A stretch of DNA of 64,000 nucleotides, from NCBI GenBank assembly GCA_964581605.1, contig CAZOPF010000009.1, forward strand, positions 1 through 64,000, given 5' to 3'. A program made the position numbers and the translations under genes. This document shows, piece by piece, positions 26,650 through 35,599 of this stretch; within the stretch, counting starts at the first letter, position 1, and each line of letters starts with the position of its first letter. The DNA comes from CAADGU01 sp964581605 (GTDB taxonomy: Bacteria; Chloroflexota; Anaerolineae; Promineifilales; Promineifilaceae). The notes under the pieces were generated by a model, which saw only the letters and a program-made list of their open reading frames with translations, ran no database searches and was not told where the DNA came from.

Positions 26650-28305
26650 TTACACTCTTTCAACGGTGAGCGGCCGTTGGCGTACCTGATATTTGCCGTT
26701 TTTGGCTAAGACCTGGGCCACAAACTGCTCTGGCACGTCTACCAGGGTATGTTGCTCTTGAATCTGAATGGCACCAATGGCCCGGCCGGGAATATCGGCG
26801 TGGAAGGCGATGGTGCCCACCACGTCATTGGGGCGGAGTCCATGTTGTTTACCAGCGTTGAGGCTGAGGCGAATCATCCCTTTTTCGTGAGAGCGATTGG
26901 CATGGGCACGGCCGTGTCCTGGCATTCTTTGAGCTGTGTGATGGGCAGGGATACGGCCGTTGCGCCCGCGCATTGGCTCTTCCACCACCTCGCTCACCGG
27001 GAAAATGGGGCGCTGCTTCTCTTCAGCGCGGGCCAGTTTCAGGGCGGCGGCGGCAATTTCCACCGCATCATACCCTTCGGCTACCAGCTTTTCCACCATC
27101 TCCCGCTCCTGGCGGCAGCGGCCGCGCCGCAGCCACACCAGCATACTTTCCACCAACTGCGTTTCCCGGTGCGCCTGAATTTCGGCAGTGGTGGGCAACG
27201 GCCGCCGGCTCATCTCCTGGCGCGTATACCGTTCAATCTGGCGGCGGCGGTATTGCTCTTTAGGCGTTACTAACGAAATGGCAATACCCGTTTTACCGGC
27301 TCGCCCGGTACGGCCGATGCGATGCACAAACACTTCCGCATCGGTGGGCAAATCAAAATTGATGACGTGCGAAATGCCGTCAATATCCAATCCCCGCGCA
27401 GCCACATCGGTGGCTACCAGCACCTTGATCTGGTTCTGGCGGAAGCGATTCAAGACCTGTTCGCGGTTATCCTGGCTCAGGTCGCCGTTGAGCGCTTCGG
27501 CCGGGAAACCACGCACGGTTAATTCGTTCGCCAGTTCACCCGTGCCCTGCCGGGTGCGGGCAAAAATAAGCACACTGCTCATCTCTTCCACTTCAAAAAG
27601 GCGGGTAAGCGCGGCCAGTTTGTCCGCTTCATTCACCAGGTAATACCGCTGTTCAATGGCGGCCACCGTCAGCTGCTGCCGTTGAATGGTGATAGCCTGG
27701 GGCTGGCGCAGGTAGCTGTCGGCCAGGCGGCGAATTTCGGCGGGCATGGTAGCAGAAAAAAGGGCGGTCTGGCGGCTTTCTGGCGTTTGGGCCAGGATGG
27801 CCTCCATATCCTCAATGAAACCCATACTGAGCATCTCGTCCGCTTCATCCAGCACCAGGAACTGCACCTGGCTGAGGTCGAGCACTTTTTGTTGGATGAG
27901 GTCGAGCAGCCGGCCGGGTGTGCCCACCACAATGTCAATTTCGCCCTGGCGCAGTTGGCGTTTCTGACGGCCGTAAGCCTGCCCACCATAAATCGCCAAA
28001 ACGGTTGTTTCCCGGTAACGGCCGTATCCTTCCAACGCCCCGGCCACTTGCAGCGCCAGTTCACGGGTGGGGGTGACAATGAGTGCCTGCACCAGGCCCA
28101 AACCGGGGATGAGGCTGTGCAAGATGGGCAGGCCAAAGGCGGCCGTTTTGCCGGTGCCGGTTTGCGCCTGGCCAATGATGTCTTGCCCATTGAGCATGAG
28201 GGGGATGACGGCCGTTTGAATCGGCGTCGGCTCCGTAAACCCCATTTCGGTAACGGCCTGCACCACCTGCGAATGCAGACCTAAAGATGAGAAATCTGTT
28301 GTCAT
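26650..28305 (-). CDS. DEAD-box ATP-dependent RNA helicase
   Basis: A 551-aa RNA helicase of the DeaD/CsdA type. The Q motif is FTEPTPIQ, motif I AQTGTGKT (47-54), Ib TPGRL, II DEAD (VLDEADEML), III SAT, IV LIFART, V TDVAARGLDI and VI HRIGRTGRAG. The C-terminal extension (RLSLNAGKQHGLRPNDVVGT through VDVPEQFV) is a DbpA-type RNA-binding domain, and an Arg/His-rich linker precedes it. Typical roles are cold adaptation, ribosome assembly and mRNA decay. The start at 28303-28305 has a GGAG ribosome-binding site. Confidence 0.96.
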   Translation of the reverse strand: MTTDFSSLGLHSQVVQAVTEMGFTEPTPIQTAVIPLMLNGQDIIGQAQTGTGKTAAFGLPILHSLIPGLGLVQALIVTPTRELALQVAGALEGYGRYRETTVLAIYGGQAYGRQKRQLRQGEIDIVVGTPGRLLDLIQQKVLDLSQVQFLVLDEADEMLSMGFIEDMEAILAQTPESRQTALFSATMPAEIRRLADSYLRQPQAITIQRQQLTVAAIEQRYYLVNEADKLAALTRLFEVEEMSSVLIFARTRQGTGELANELTVRGFPAEALNGDLSQDNREQVLNRFRQNQIKVLVATDVAARGLDIDGISHVINFDLPTDAEVFVHRIGRTGRAGKTGIAISLVTPKEQYRRRQIERYTRQEMSRRPLPTTAEIQAHRETQLVESMLVWLRRGRCRQEREMVEKLVAEGYDAVEIAAAALKLARAEEKQRPIFPVSEVVEEPMRGRNGRIPAHHTAQRMPGHGRAHANRSHEKGMIRLSLNAGKQHGLRPNDVVGTIAFHADIPGRAIGAIQIQEQHTLVDVPEQFVAQVLAKNGKYQVRQRPLTVERV

Positions 28306-28320
28306 ATTGCTCCTACTAGA

Positions 28321-28390
28321 GATGTGAGATTTGGAGACTGGGAGATTAGGAGACTCAATCTCTCAGTCTCTCCGTCTCCTCATCTCCCCC
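28321..28390. repeat. GGAGATT/AATCTCC hairpin upstream of the helicase gene
   Basis: GGAGACTGGGAGATT followed by a near-complementary AATCTCTCAGTCTC and more CTCC-type units. It shares the flavour of the array at 61630-61712. Confidence 0.75.
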
Positions 28391-28444
28391 ATTTGCGGGC
28401 CAGCAGCCAGCCCGTCCCAACCGTAAGAGCCATTCTGCTGCCAC

Positions 28445-28474
28445 AAAAAATGCCCGGCCAACCTGGGCGGGCAT
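28445..28474 (-). terminator. Rho-independent terminator downstream of the glycosidase gene
   Basis: On the minus strand ATGCCCGCC and GGCCGGGCAT form a stem followed by TTTTTT. It lies about 120 nt past the stop codon of the phosphodiester glycosidase gene. Confidence 0.75.
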
Positions 28475-28592
28475 CCAATTGGTATTATCCAAACAAATGA
28501 GATGATAAAAAGAGTGGTCCTTGCGGACAACGGGCGGAAGTATAACATAGTTTCACGGCCGTACCATGAGAAATGCGTAAGCGGTGGGCCGT

Positions 28593-29471
28593 TTATGGCT
28601 TATCCAACACGACGATCACTATCGGCAGCCTGGTAAATGCTGGAATTACCATCTCTGGGCCGGCCAGATGTAACCCGGTTGAGGTGCCACCATCCAGGTT
28701 AAGAGCCACATCCAGATTCAGATCAGATTCAGCCAGCCAGGCGCTCAGTTGGTGCAGAGTGAAACTGCCCCACGGAGCGAGAATGAAGAGGATACGGCCG
28801 TCACCATCTTGCCCCACTACTGTGCGCCGGCTGGCCTGCCCATCCTCATCTGGGTAGCCAATCTGACCACCAGGTTTAACCAACATGGGGAATGATTGCA
28901 CAGCAAAACGCAATGGCTCGTCCGGGTTATACGGCCGTTCCCCCAACCAACGCACCGCCGGCCCCGTGCCATCCACCGCAAACATGCCCGCAAAATCGCC
29001 ATAACTCTGGCCGCTGCTTTGCCCGTCAATCACGGTTAGGCCGGTTGCCACATACGCCTCAGTAAAAAAACCGCCATTCACCACCAGCAGCGCCCCTGTT
29101 TCTGCCTGCCACTGCGCCAGCGTTTGCGGTGCGCCAGGGTGGTACGCTACCTGAAACTCATAAGCTGCCGGGTCTATGCGGAAAATGGAGATTTCTTCCT
29201 GCATCCGGCCGTCGGCGGCCAACAACCGAATCACCCGATGTTCCAGACCGGGGCGCAGGGTTTGCCAACCAGTATCCGGTGGGAGCGCAGGGGTAGGCGT
29301 GGCGGCCGCCGTCAGTTGAGCGGGTGTGGGGAGATGGAGAGGTTCAGATGACGGGGTGGCAGGTTGAGCAGTCAGCAGCCTGCACCCCAACACGCCCGGC
29401 AAACAGATCAGCCCCACCAACAACCACCTGAACACCCAAACACCTGAACACCTGAACACCCAAACACTCAT
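28593..29471 (-). CDS. Phosphodiester glycosidase family (NAGPA-like) lipoprotein
   Basis: A 292-aa secreted protein of the DUF2233/NAGPA domain family, which in known members hydrolyses phosphodiester-linked sugars. Signals: VVNGGFFTEAYVATGLTVIDG, the core N-G-G-F-F motif, and ALNLDGGTSTGL, the C-terminal D-G-G-x-S motif. Signal WLLVGLICLPGVLGC ends in a lipobox. The ATG overlaps the TGA of the upstream gene (29468-29471), so translation is coupled. The first 15 residues (VWVF repeated) are encoded by GTGTTCAG octamer repeats, an unusual case of a repeat array forming a protein's N-terminus. Confidence 0.88.
   Translation of the reverse strand: MSVWVFRCSGVWVFRWLLVGLICLPGVLGCRLLTAQPATPSSEPLHLPTPAQLTAAATPTPALPPDTGWQTLRPGLEHRVIRLLAADGRMQEEISIFRIDPAAYEFQVAYHPGAPQTLAQWQAETGALLVVNGGFFTEAYVATGLTVIDGQSSGQSYGDFAGMFAVDGTGPAVRWLGERPYNPDEPLRFAVQSFPMLVKPGGQIGYPDEDGQASRRTVVGQDGDGRILFILAPWGSFTLHQLSAWLAESDLNLDVALNLDGGTSTGLHLAGPEMVIPAFTRLPIVIVVLDKP
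29424..29467. repeat. CACCTGAA-type octamer array coding for an N-terminus
   Basis: About five tandem 8-nt units (CACCTGAA / CACCCAAA on the plus strand) covering the first codons of the phosphodiester glycosidase gene. No complementary arm follows. Confidence 0.85.
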
Positions 29472-30130
29472 TCCCCCTGCAACGCAATATGGGTGCGATG
29501 AATGCGGGCGGCAAGGGGGTCTAACCCCAATGCCTGCAACAGTTCGTCTGGCCGCCCGGTTAGCGAAGGTTGCAGCAGCAAGCGCATGTGAATTTGGGGC
29601 CAGCTATCGGCCGTATCAACCAGGCAGAGGTGCAGGATTAACGGCCGTAAATCATACGTTTTCATCTTCCCCTTATGCTCCTGCTCCCGCAGCAACACCT
29701 CTTGCGCCAGCAGGACTCTTATCTGCTCATCCAGCGCGGCCCAATCCACCGGATCGAGCAGCGTAGCCACATAGGTTGCCTCCTTCGTGCTGGCCTGCAA
29801 AGAAGGCACATGAATCGGCACCTCCGTCATACGAAACACATCAATACCAGGGGCCATCTTAGCCATCAACTGCGGCCGCGCCTGCTCTGGCTCCACCCGT
29901 TGCACCAACAACAGATCGGCCAGTTCATATTCACTGGTATAACCCAACGGCAGCGCAGAAGCCATTTGCAACCGGGGGCGGCGGTTAAACCCGTGGGTAT
30001 AAGCCACCGGCAGGTTAGCCCGGTTTAAGGCCCGTTCCAGCGCCCGCGCCAGGTCTAAATGGCCAATATAGCGTGCCGGGCCACTCTTACTAAACGTCAT
30101 GCGTAATCGCTGCACATAATCTGCTTGCAT
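29468..30130 (-). CDS. Radical-SAM-linked DUF2344 protein
   Basis: A 220-aa protein matching the family described as radical-SAM-linked (TIGR03936/DUF2344): it begins RLRMTFSKSGPARYIGHLDL, continues RALNRANLPVAYTHGFNRRP and LPLGYTSEYELADLLL, all diagnostic. The family usually sits beside or is fused to a radical SAM protein; none is adjacent here, so the partner must be elsewhere. The exact reaction is not known. There is no ribosome-binding site; instead a TACAAT box lies 9 nt before the ATG, which suggests a leaderless mRNA. The gene overlaps the glycosidase by 4 nt. Confidence 0.9.
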   Translation of the reverse strand: MQADYVQRLRMTFSKSGPARYIGHLDLARALERALNRANLPVAYTHGFNRRPRLQMASALPLGYTSEYELADLLLVQRVEPEQARPQLMAKMAPGIDVFRMTEVPIHVPSLQASTKEATYVATLLDPVDWAALDEQIRVLLAQEVLLREQEHKGKMKTYDLRPLILHLCLVDTADSWPQIHMRLLLQPSLTGRPDELLQALGLDPLAARIHRTHIALQGE

Positions 30131-30139
30131 AATGGCGCA

Positions 30140-30189
30140 ATTGTAGCCCGCGCCTGCTATTCGTGAAAATGCGGCAGGCGGGATACAAT
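30140..30189. promoter_or_regulatory. Divergent -10 boxes placed for leaderless transcripts
   Basis: TACAAT on the minus strand (30140-30145) lies 9 nt from the ATG at 30130, and TACAAT on the plus strand (30184-30189) lies 7 nt from the ATG at 30197. Neither gene has a Shine-Dalgarno sequence. Transcription from either box would begin at or next to the start codon. Confidence 0.6.
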
Positions 30190-30196
30190 CGCCGAT

Positions 30197-31747
30197 ATGA
30201 ATGGCTCACGCATCACGGTTCACCTTTTGCCTGTTGTGTTTGTCGTTTTATGCCTGACCGCCTGTGAACGGCCGGATCCGGAAGTAAACATCCTCTCCGT
30301 GGGGAATGTGACGGCCGTGCCCCCGACCCTGGCCGCTCTTAGCTTTAACCAGATAGGCATTGCACCACCCGAACCGGCTGCCCCAACGGCCACTGCCCTA
30401 CCCTACAGCCACACCCCAACACCAGACCCACCTCATTACGACTCCACCAGTGGCAGCGGGCAAGAGCTACACACCATCAATTCCGGTGATACATTGGGGT
30501 ACATTGCCCAGCTTTATGGGGTGTCGCTGGAAGAAATTTTGGCAATGAACGAGTTGCAGGTTACGGATATTTTGCAGGTGGGGCAGCAAATTCGTATTCC
30601 CGGCCAGGCCAGCCTGGTTGGGCCTTCTTTTAAAATTGTGCCAGACAGCGAGCTGGTTTTTGGCCCGGCGGCCAGAGGGTTTTATGTACGGCAAACGGCC
30701 GCGTTTTATAACGGCTACTTGCTGCGCTACACCGAACAGGTGGAAGGCAAACAGTTGGAAGGGCCAGAAATTGTGGAACTGGTTGCCCATCGGCACAGCA
30801 TCAACCCCCGCCTGCTGCTGGCATTATTGGAATATCGGTCTGGCTGGCTGACCCAGGCGGCCGTGCCGGAAGAGCTGTTTTCTATGGGCAAAGGTGGCTC
30901 AGGTATGGAAGGGTTATACCGGCAGCTGAGTTGGGCTGCAAATGAACTGAACTGGGGCTATTACGGCCGTGCCGAAGGCAACTTGCACTCCTTCGCCTTG
31001 CCCGATAACACCCGCATCACTTTTGCGGCCACCATCAACCATGCCACAGCCGGGGTGCAGCGCGTTTTGGGCGGCGCCGATGTGATCACATATGAAAGCT
31101 GGCTGCACGATGTGGGGCCAGACGGTTTTTATGCTACCTACGAACAGCTTTTCGGCAATCCATTTGCCCAAACTATTGAACCGATTATGCCTGCTCATCT
31201 CATGCAGCCAGCGCTGCAATTACCCTGGAGCAGCGGCGAAACATGGTACTTCACCGGCGGGCCGCACGGTGGCTGGAACAGTGGGTCAGCCTGGGCCGCA
31301 CTGGACTTTGCCCCGGAGGCTGATGTATTGGGCTGCTTTGATTCTGATGCCTGGGTAACGGCGATGAGCGATGGTGTTGTCACACGCAGCGGTTTTGGCG
31401 CAGTTGTGGTTGACCTGGATGGGGATAAATTTGCCGGAACGGGTTGGGCGGTTACTTATATGCACCTGGCAGAACGGGACCGCATCCCCGCCGGTTCACC
31501 TGTGCAAACCGGCGACCGTTTGGGGCATCCATCGTGTGAGGGAGGCTTTTCTGATGGGACACATGTGCATGTTGCCCGAACGTATAACGGCCGTTGGGTT
31601 GCCGCAGATGGTGTTGTGCCGTTTAATCTAGGGGGGTGGGTTTCCCAAGGGACGGGGCAGGAATATGATGGGTTTCTTATTCGGGGTGCTGTGAACAAAG
31701 AAGCGTGTGCCTGCCGGGAAGAGAGCAATGCCATTACGGCCGAATGA
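30197..31747 (+). CDS. LysM-domain M23 peptidase lipoprotein
   Basis: A 516-aa secreted protein that would bind and probably cut peptidoglycan or another surface polymer. Signal VHLLPVVFVVLCLTAC is lipobox-type; a Pro/Thr linker leads to a LysM domain (HTINSGDTLGYIAQLYGVSL, about 93-137), a helical middle region, and a C-terminal LytM/M23 domain with GGPHGGWNSGSAWAALDFAP and GTHVHVARTYNG (His456, His458). The zinc-ligand pattern H...D...HxH is present. The gene is divergent from the DUF2344 gene and appears leaderless, with TACAAT 7 nt before the ATG. Confidence 0.9.
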   Translation: MNGSRITVHLLPVVFVVLCLTACERPDPEVNILSVGNVTAVPPTLAALSFNQIGIAPPEPAAPTATALPYSHTPTPDPPHYDSTSGSGQELHTINSGDTLGYIAQLYGVSLEEILAMNELQVTDILQVGQQIRIPGQASLVGPSFKIVPDSELVFGPAARGFYVRQTAAFYNGYLLRYTEQVEGKQLEGPEIVELVAHRHSINPRLLLALLEYRSGWLTQAAVPEELFSMGKGGSGMEGLYRQLSWAANELNWGYYGRAEGNLHSFALPDNTRITFAATINHATAGVQRVLGGADVITYESWLHDVGPDGFYATYEQLFGNPFAQTIEPIMPAHLMQPALQLPWSSGETWYFTGGPHGGWNSGSAWAALDFAPEADVLGCFDSDAWVTAMSDGVVTRSGFGAVVVDLDGDKFAGTGWAVTYMHLAERDRIPAGSPVQTGDRLGHPSCEGGFSDGTHVHVARTYNGRWVAADGVVPFNLGGWVSQGTGQEYDGFLIRGAVNKEACACREESNAITAE

Positions 31748-31757
31748 GTTGCTCAAT

Positions 31758-33083
31758 TTATGATTCCGGCGGCCGCAGTGCATACCCCACCCCCCGCTCA
31801 CTCACAATCCAGTTATCATAGGGCACAATGGCACGCCGCAGCCGTTTAATCAGTGTTTTCAAGCGGTCAGGATCATCCACCAACACTTCACCCCATACGG
31901 CCGCTTCCAGATCATCCCCATGCACCACCTGCCCCGTGTTCTGGCACAGGCAAACCAAAATAGCAAACTGTGAGGTTGTCAGTGCAATCTCTTGATTCTC
32001 TGCCCAAACCTGATGCCGTTGTAGATCAATGATAAAAGGCCCCGCCTGAATCAATCCTGGCACCCCCTGGCGGCGCACAAAACGGTGCAAAATTTCACTG
32101 GTGTAAGAATAACGGCCGTTGCTATTTTGCAGCAAACATTGTTGTTCCAACTGGCGCAGGGTATCCACTGCCCCATGGGTAATTGCCAGGGTATACTGCT
32201 CCTCGGCCGATAAATTTTGCCAAAGGTAACTGAGATGGGAAGCAGCTTCCATTTCAATGGGATCATCTAACATGGCAAAGTCAACGGGTGCGAGAGAAGA
32301 TGTTTCCATCAACGCCCGATAAGCATAGTACCCGGCAATATGCAAAAAGAAAGGATGTGGCCCGGCTAAAAAAAGCAGATAATCCACCAAATCAGCAGAG
32401 AAGGTAATGGGGCTTTCCTGCAAGCGTTGGGCCAGCATAGCCCGTGCTTCATCCATGGTAAATAGTCCCAACGGCAATGTGACAAAGATGTTGAAAAATG
32501 GGGAGCTAAGGATTTCTTCTTCGGCCGTGATATTGAATAACGGCTGCTGGCTGGCTGTTAGATAGGCCAACCCATATTTCGTCGTCAGCCCCCGCAAACG
32601 GGCAAAGAAATAAGGGGTCAATTGGTTGTTGGCCGCTAATAGTTCAAATTCATCCAGAAGCACAACGACGGCCGTGCCCATCCGGTTCATCTGGTGCAAT
32701 AAGCGGTCAATGGCGCGATAACTGCCAGACGTATCGGCTACATACCCTGTTAAACCGGCTGTCTTGGCCGCATCTAGCAGTCCATCATACAAAGCCTCAT
32801 ACACCTCATCAGCCGGCGATTCGCCAAACTCCTGACAATCCAGATGCACAAATAAAAGCTGGGCGGCCGTCTGGGTTGGCCCCCAGGGAAAGCCAGCCCG
32901 CACCTCTGGCCGCATTAAATGGATAAGCAGCGAACTCTTGCCAATACGACGCGGCCCTATCAAAGAAACACTTTGCCCGTTTCGTAATAACCCCAAAATC
33001 TGGCCGATTTCGGCTTCGCGCCCACAAAAATGCTCCACCTGCCGGATGGCGCCTCGATGGTAAAAGGGATTATCGCTGTTCAT
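31758..33083 (-). CDS. AAA+ ATPase fused to OmpR-type winged helix
   Basis: A 441-aa fusion. The N-terminal two thirds is a STAND/archaeal-ATPase-like NTPase with Walker A GPRRIGKSSLLIHL (about 43-56) and Walker B VVVLLDEFELL. The C-terminal 100 residues are a winged-helix domain of response-regulator type: FIIDLQRHQVWAENQEIALT, then LVCLCQNTGQVVHGDDL, then DPDRLKTLIKRLRRAI and WIVSERGVGYAL. There is no receiver domain. It may be an ATP-switched transcription factor. No ribosome-binding site; TAAAAT (33093-33098, minus strand) lies 9 nt before the ATG. Its targets are unknown. Confidence 0.88.
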   Translation of the reverse strand: MNSDNPFYHRGAIRQVEHFCGREAEIGQILGLLRNGQSVSLIGPRRIGKSSLLIHLMRPEVRAGFPWGPTQTAAQLLFVHLDCQEFGESPADEVYEALYDGLLDAAKTAGLTGYVADTSGSYRAIDRLLHQMNRMGTAVVVLLDEFELLAANNQLTPYFFARLRGLTTKYGLAYLTASQQPLFNITAEEEILSSPFFNIFVTLPLGLFTMDEARAMLAQRLQESPITFSADLVDYLLFLAGPHPFFLHIAGYYAYRALMETSSLAPVDFAMLDDPIEMEAASHLSYLWQNLSAEEQYTLAITHGAVDTLRQLEQQCLLQNSNGRYSYTSEILHRFVRRQGVPGLIQAGPFIIDLQRHQVWAENQEIALTTSQFAILVCLCQNTGQVVHGDDLEAAVWGEVLVDDPDRLKTLIKRLRRAIVPYDNWIVSERGVGYALRPPES

Positions 33084-33276
33084 AAAGCTGCAATTTTAGT
33101 GGCCGGATGGTGTACTGACAAGGAAGCACGGTGACAGTTTTATACTCGGCAAGGGCATAAAGTTGCATTTCATCTGGCATATAGCAAGTTACGCTGGCAT
33201 CAATCACCTGCCACCTGCCGCCTGCCACTTGCAGGCAAAACGTCAAATTATGCCCGTTGCCAGTATTTCCCACTCA

Positions 33277-34416
33277 TCACTTCCGCAAAATGTGCGTAGC
33301 AATCGTTGCGCCGCTGCCGCCAATGTTTTGGGCCATGGCAATACGCGCACCGTCAATTTGGGCTTCGCCCGCATCGCCACGCAGTTGCAACACGGCTTCG
33401 GCAAGCTGGTAGAGGCCGGTTGCCCCTACCGGATGTCCGCGTGCTTTGAGGCCGCCCATAGTCGCTACAGGGATTCGGCCGTCCGGGAAAATCTCCCCCT
33501 CCTGTGCCAATCTGACTCCCTGCCCACGTTCGGCAAAACCACACGCTTCCAGAGAGAGCGCCGCCATCACGCTAAAGGCATCGTGCAGTTCAAATAAATC
33601 CACATCATCCGGGCCAATACCAGCCTGGGCATAGGCATACTGTGCCGATTGCTGCGCTGCTTTTAGCCAGAGCATATCCTCGCGGTCATGCACAGCCAGT
33701 GTGTCGGTAGCGACGGCCGAACCGATTACCCGCACCGCGCCCGGCGCTTTTTCAGCCGGAACGAGCAGCAAGGCGGCCGCCCCATCGCCAATGGGCGAAG
33801 CATCAAAAAGTGTAATCGGATCAGCCACCACCCGCCCTTTCTCATAAATTTTTTGCGTAATCGGCTCCCTGAACAGGGCGTTGGGGTTCTTGGCACCGTT
33901 GGCATGGGCGTTAATGGCAAACGGAGCAAAATCTCCTTTTTGGTAGCCATATTCGTGCATATAGCGGCGCATAATCAGGGCGTTCAGGCTGACAAACGTG
34001 ACCCCGTGAATCCCTTCATAATCGGCATCGGCAGCGGTTACCAATGCGGCCGTCGTCTCCTCAAAAACGGTCTCCGTCATCTTTTCCACGCCAATAACCA
34101 GCACCGCGTCCATCTGCCCGCTGCCAATGGCGATAATGCCCTGGCGCATAGCGGACCCAGCCGAACCACAGGCTGCTTCCAACTTCACCGCTTCCACGCC
34201 GCGCTGCCCTAAATGGTCAGCCACCAACGCCCCCAACTGATGCTGTTCATTTAAGTTGCCGCTGGTCATATTGCTCACGTAAATGGCATCCACCCAGCTC
34301 ATGTCGGCGTCAGCCAGGGCCGCCTGCCCCGCTGCCACCGCTAATTGGCGAATGGACAAATCCCAATGCTCACGCACGGCCGTTTGCCCCACACCTACAA
34401 TCGCTATTTCGCGCAT
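33277..34416 (-). CDS. Thiolase-family acetyl-CoA acetyltransferase (SCP2-thiolase-like)
   Basis: A 379-aa thiolase of the archaeal/SCP2 type, acting on acyl-CoA either in beta-oxidation or in acetoacetyl-CoA formation. The N-terminus MREIAIVGVGQTAVREHWDL is typical; the nucleophile Cys is in LEAACGSAGSAMRQG, the His in ELHDAF, and the C-terminal active-site loop is ARGHPVGATGLYQL. The start at 34414-34416 has a strong GGAGG ribosome-binding site; a longer frame to 34452 begins in a CGGTAAT-type repeat. No DUF35 partner, which often accompanies this subgroup, is seen next to it. Confidence 0.93.
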   Translation of the reverse strand: MREIAIVGVGQTAVREHWDLSIRQLAVAAGQAALADADMSWVDAIYVSNMTSGNLNEQHQLGALVADHLGQRGVEAVKLEAACGSAGSAMRQGIIAIGSGQMDAVLVIGVEKMTETVFEETTAALVTAADADYEGIHGVTFVSLNALIMRRYMHEYGYQKGDFAPFAINAHANGAKNPNALFREPITQKIYEKGRVVADPITLFDASPIGDGAAALLLVPAEKAPGAVRVIGSAVATDTLAVHDREDMLWLKAAQQSAQYAYAQAGIGPDDVDLFELHDAFSVMAALSLEACGFAERGQGVRLAQEGEIFPDGRIPVATMGGLKARGHPVGATGLYQLAEAVLQLRGDAGEAQIDGARIAMAQNIGGSGATIATHILRK

Positions 34417-34588
34417 ACAATCCTCCGTTATCGGTAATCCGTCACCGGTCATCAGTTATCGGTGATCATTCAGATTGAGTATGCGTTGCTTTTTCCGCCA
34501 GAAACTATCACAGACCGGATTACTCACTGCCAATTGCTGGCAAAAAACAGTAGACCGACGGGGTTTGCCGACACCCTTTGGGGCTTTA

Positions 34589-34867
34589 TCATACCAGGCG
34601 GATTTGCTGCGGCCGTGCTCCTGGCACCCGCTCCAAAACCCGGCGCGCTTCCAGGTCTAACTTCACCGTTGTAAAGTACCAGGAAACCGAGCCATCAAAA
34701 TTCCCATTCAATTGGGCAGTAACCGCCTGTTCCAGCCCGGAAAAAGTTTGTGGTTGATGGGCCTGCAAGGCAGCAATAATCGCCTGCCGTACCACCTCGT
34801 ACTTCTCTTTTTCAATATTTACCCCTTGCTTGCCCTCCGGGTGGAGGGTCATTATTCGTTCACTCAT
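34589..34867 (-). CDS. Small DUF6958-like protein
   Basis: A 92-aa soluble protein starting MSERIMTLHPEGKQGVNIEK, then a helical region (KYEVVRQAIIAALQAH) and SVSWYFTTVKLDLEARRVLE, which looks like a small winged-helix fold. It resembles the DUF6958 family, of unknown function. GGAG lies 10 nt before the ATG. It follows the PadR gene by 33 nt on the same strand, so both may be cotranscribed and be under PadR control. Confidence 0.75.
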   Translation of the reverse strand: MSERIMTLHPEGKQGVNIEKEKYEVVRQAIIAALQAHQPQTFSGLEQAVTAQLNGNFDGSVSWYFTTVKLDLEARRVLERVPGARPQQIRLV

Positions 34868-34900
34868 GGCTTATATTCTCCTTATCTGTAACATCACAAC

Positions 34901-35449
34901 TCAATCTCTATTTAATTCCGCCAGGCATTCATCACACCACGTGATCAGTGCCTGATTGGTGTGCAGGGCATGTCGAACGGCCATGCGCCGGAAGCGGGCA
35001 TGGGGGTCGCCTTCGTCCATTTGTGCTTCTTGCCAGGCTTCAACAATGTGCAGATTCCCGATGTCGGCCGTTACCTGTTCCCGGTATGTTTCAATCTGGC
35101 GTCTGGTCGCTTCTATGCCGGCCTCATAACCAAAGATGAGCTTAAGCAACAGTTCGTTACGCACGGGCAGTGGCTCGGCCGTTTGCGACAACCAGGTCTG
35201 TAATGCCTGACGGCCGTTAGCTGTCAGCGCGTACAAATGGCGATTGGGGCCTTTATCCCGTTCTTCTACCTGTTTGCTTACCAATCCCTCTGCCAACAAC
35301 TGGCGCAGGTTCGGGTAAATCTGCCCATAACTTTCCTGCCAGAAGCCGGCGATGTCCGCAAAAAACTTCTGAATATCATAGCCAGACATGGGCTGGTAAC
35401 TGAGCATTCCTAAAATAGCATAACGGCTGCGGTTTTGTTTTTGGGCCAT
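34901..35449 (-). CDS. PadR-family transcriptional regulator
   Basis: A 182-aa repressor. The winged-helix N-terminus RYAILGMLSYQPMSGYDIQK is diagnostic for PadR, with QIYPNLRQLLAEGLV as recognition region and NRHLYALTANGRQALQTWL as wing; the C-terminal helical part (VirR-type) dimerises. An operator-like palindrome (35461-35481) overlaps its own predicted -10 box and lies in the 150-bp space shared with the divergent pcaC-pcaB genes, so it probably represses itself and perhaps them. No ribosome-binding site; TATAAA 9 nt upstream suggests a leaderless message. Confidence 0.92.
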   Translation of the reverse strand: MAQKQNRSRYAILGMLSYQPMSGYDIQKFFADIAGFWQESYGQIYPNLRQLLAEGLVSKQVEERDKGPNRHLYALTANGRQALQTWLSQTAEPLPVRNELLLKLIFGYEAGIEATRRQIETYREQVTADIGNLHIVEAWQEAQMDEGDPHARFRRMAVRHALHTNQALITWCDECLAELNRD

Positions 35450-35458
35450 ATTTTCTCG

Positions 35459-35481
35459 TTTATATATCTTGTAGATATATA
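35459..35481. promoter_or_regulatory. PadR operator palindrome overlapping the padR -10 box
   Basis: TATATATCT-TGT-AGATATATA (35461-35481) is a perfect 9-bp inverted repeat with a 3-nt spacer. TATAAA on the minus strand (35459-35464) is the likely -10 element of the PadR gene. The divergent pcaC gene starts at 35600. Confidence 0.75.
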
Positions 35482-35599
35482 TGTTTTAGATATTACTGCA
35501 GGATAGCTAAAATGTCAAGGCCCACCTAAGGGCGTTGCTGTTCCGGCAAACAGCAGGTATGATGGGCGAACTTATCATCCAAAATCAATCTTTTTCGCC

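Noticed and set aside
33070..33273. 67-aa minus-strand frame upstream of the ATPase-winged-helix gene
   Set aside because: It overlaps that gene's start, and its middle consists of a GGCAGGT repeat array; no family or ribosome-binding site.
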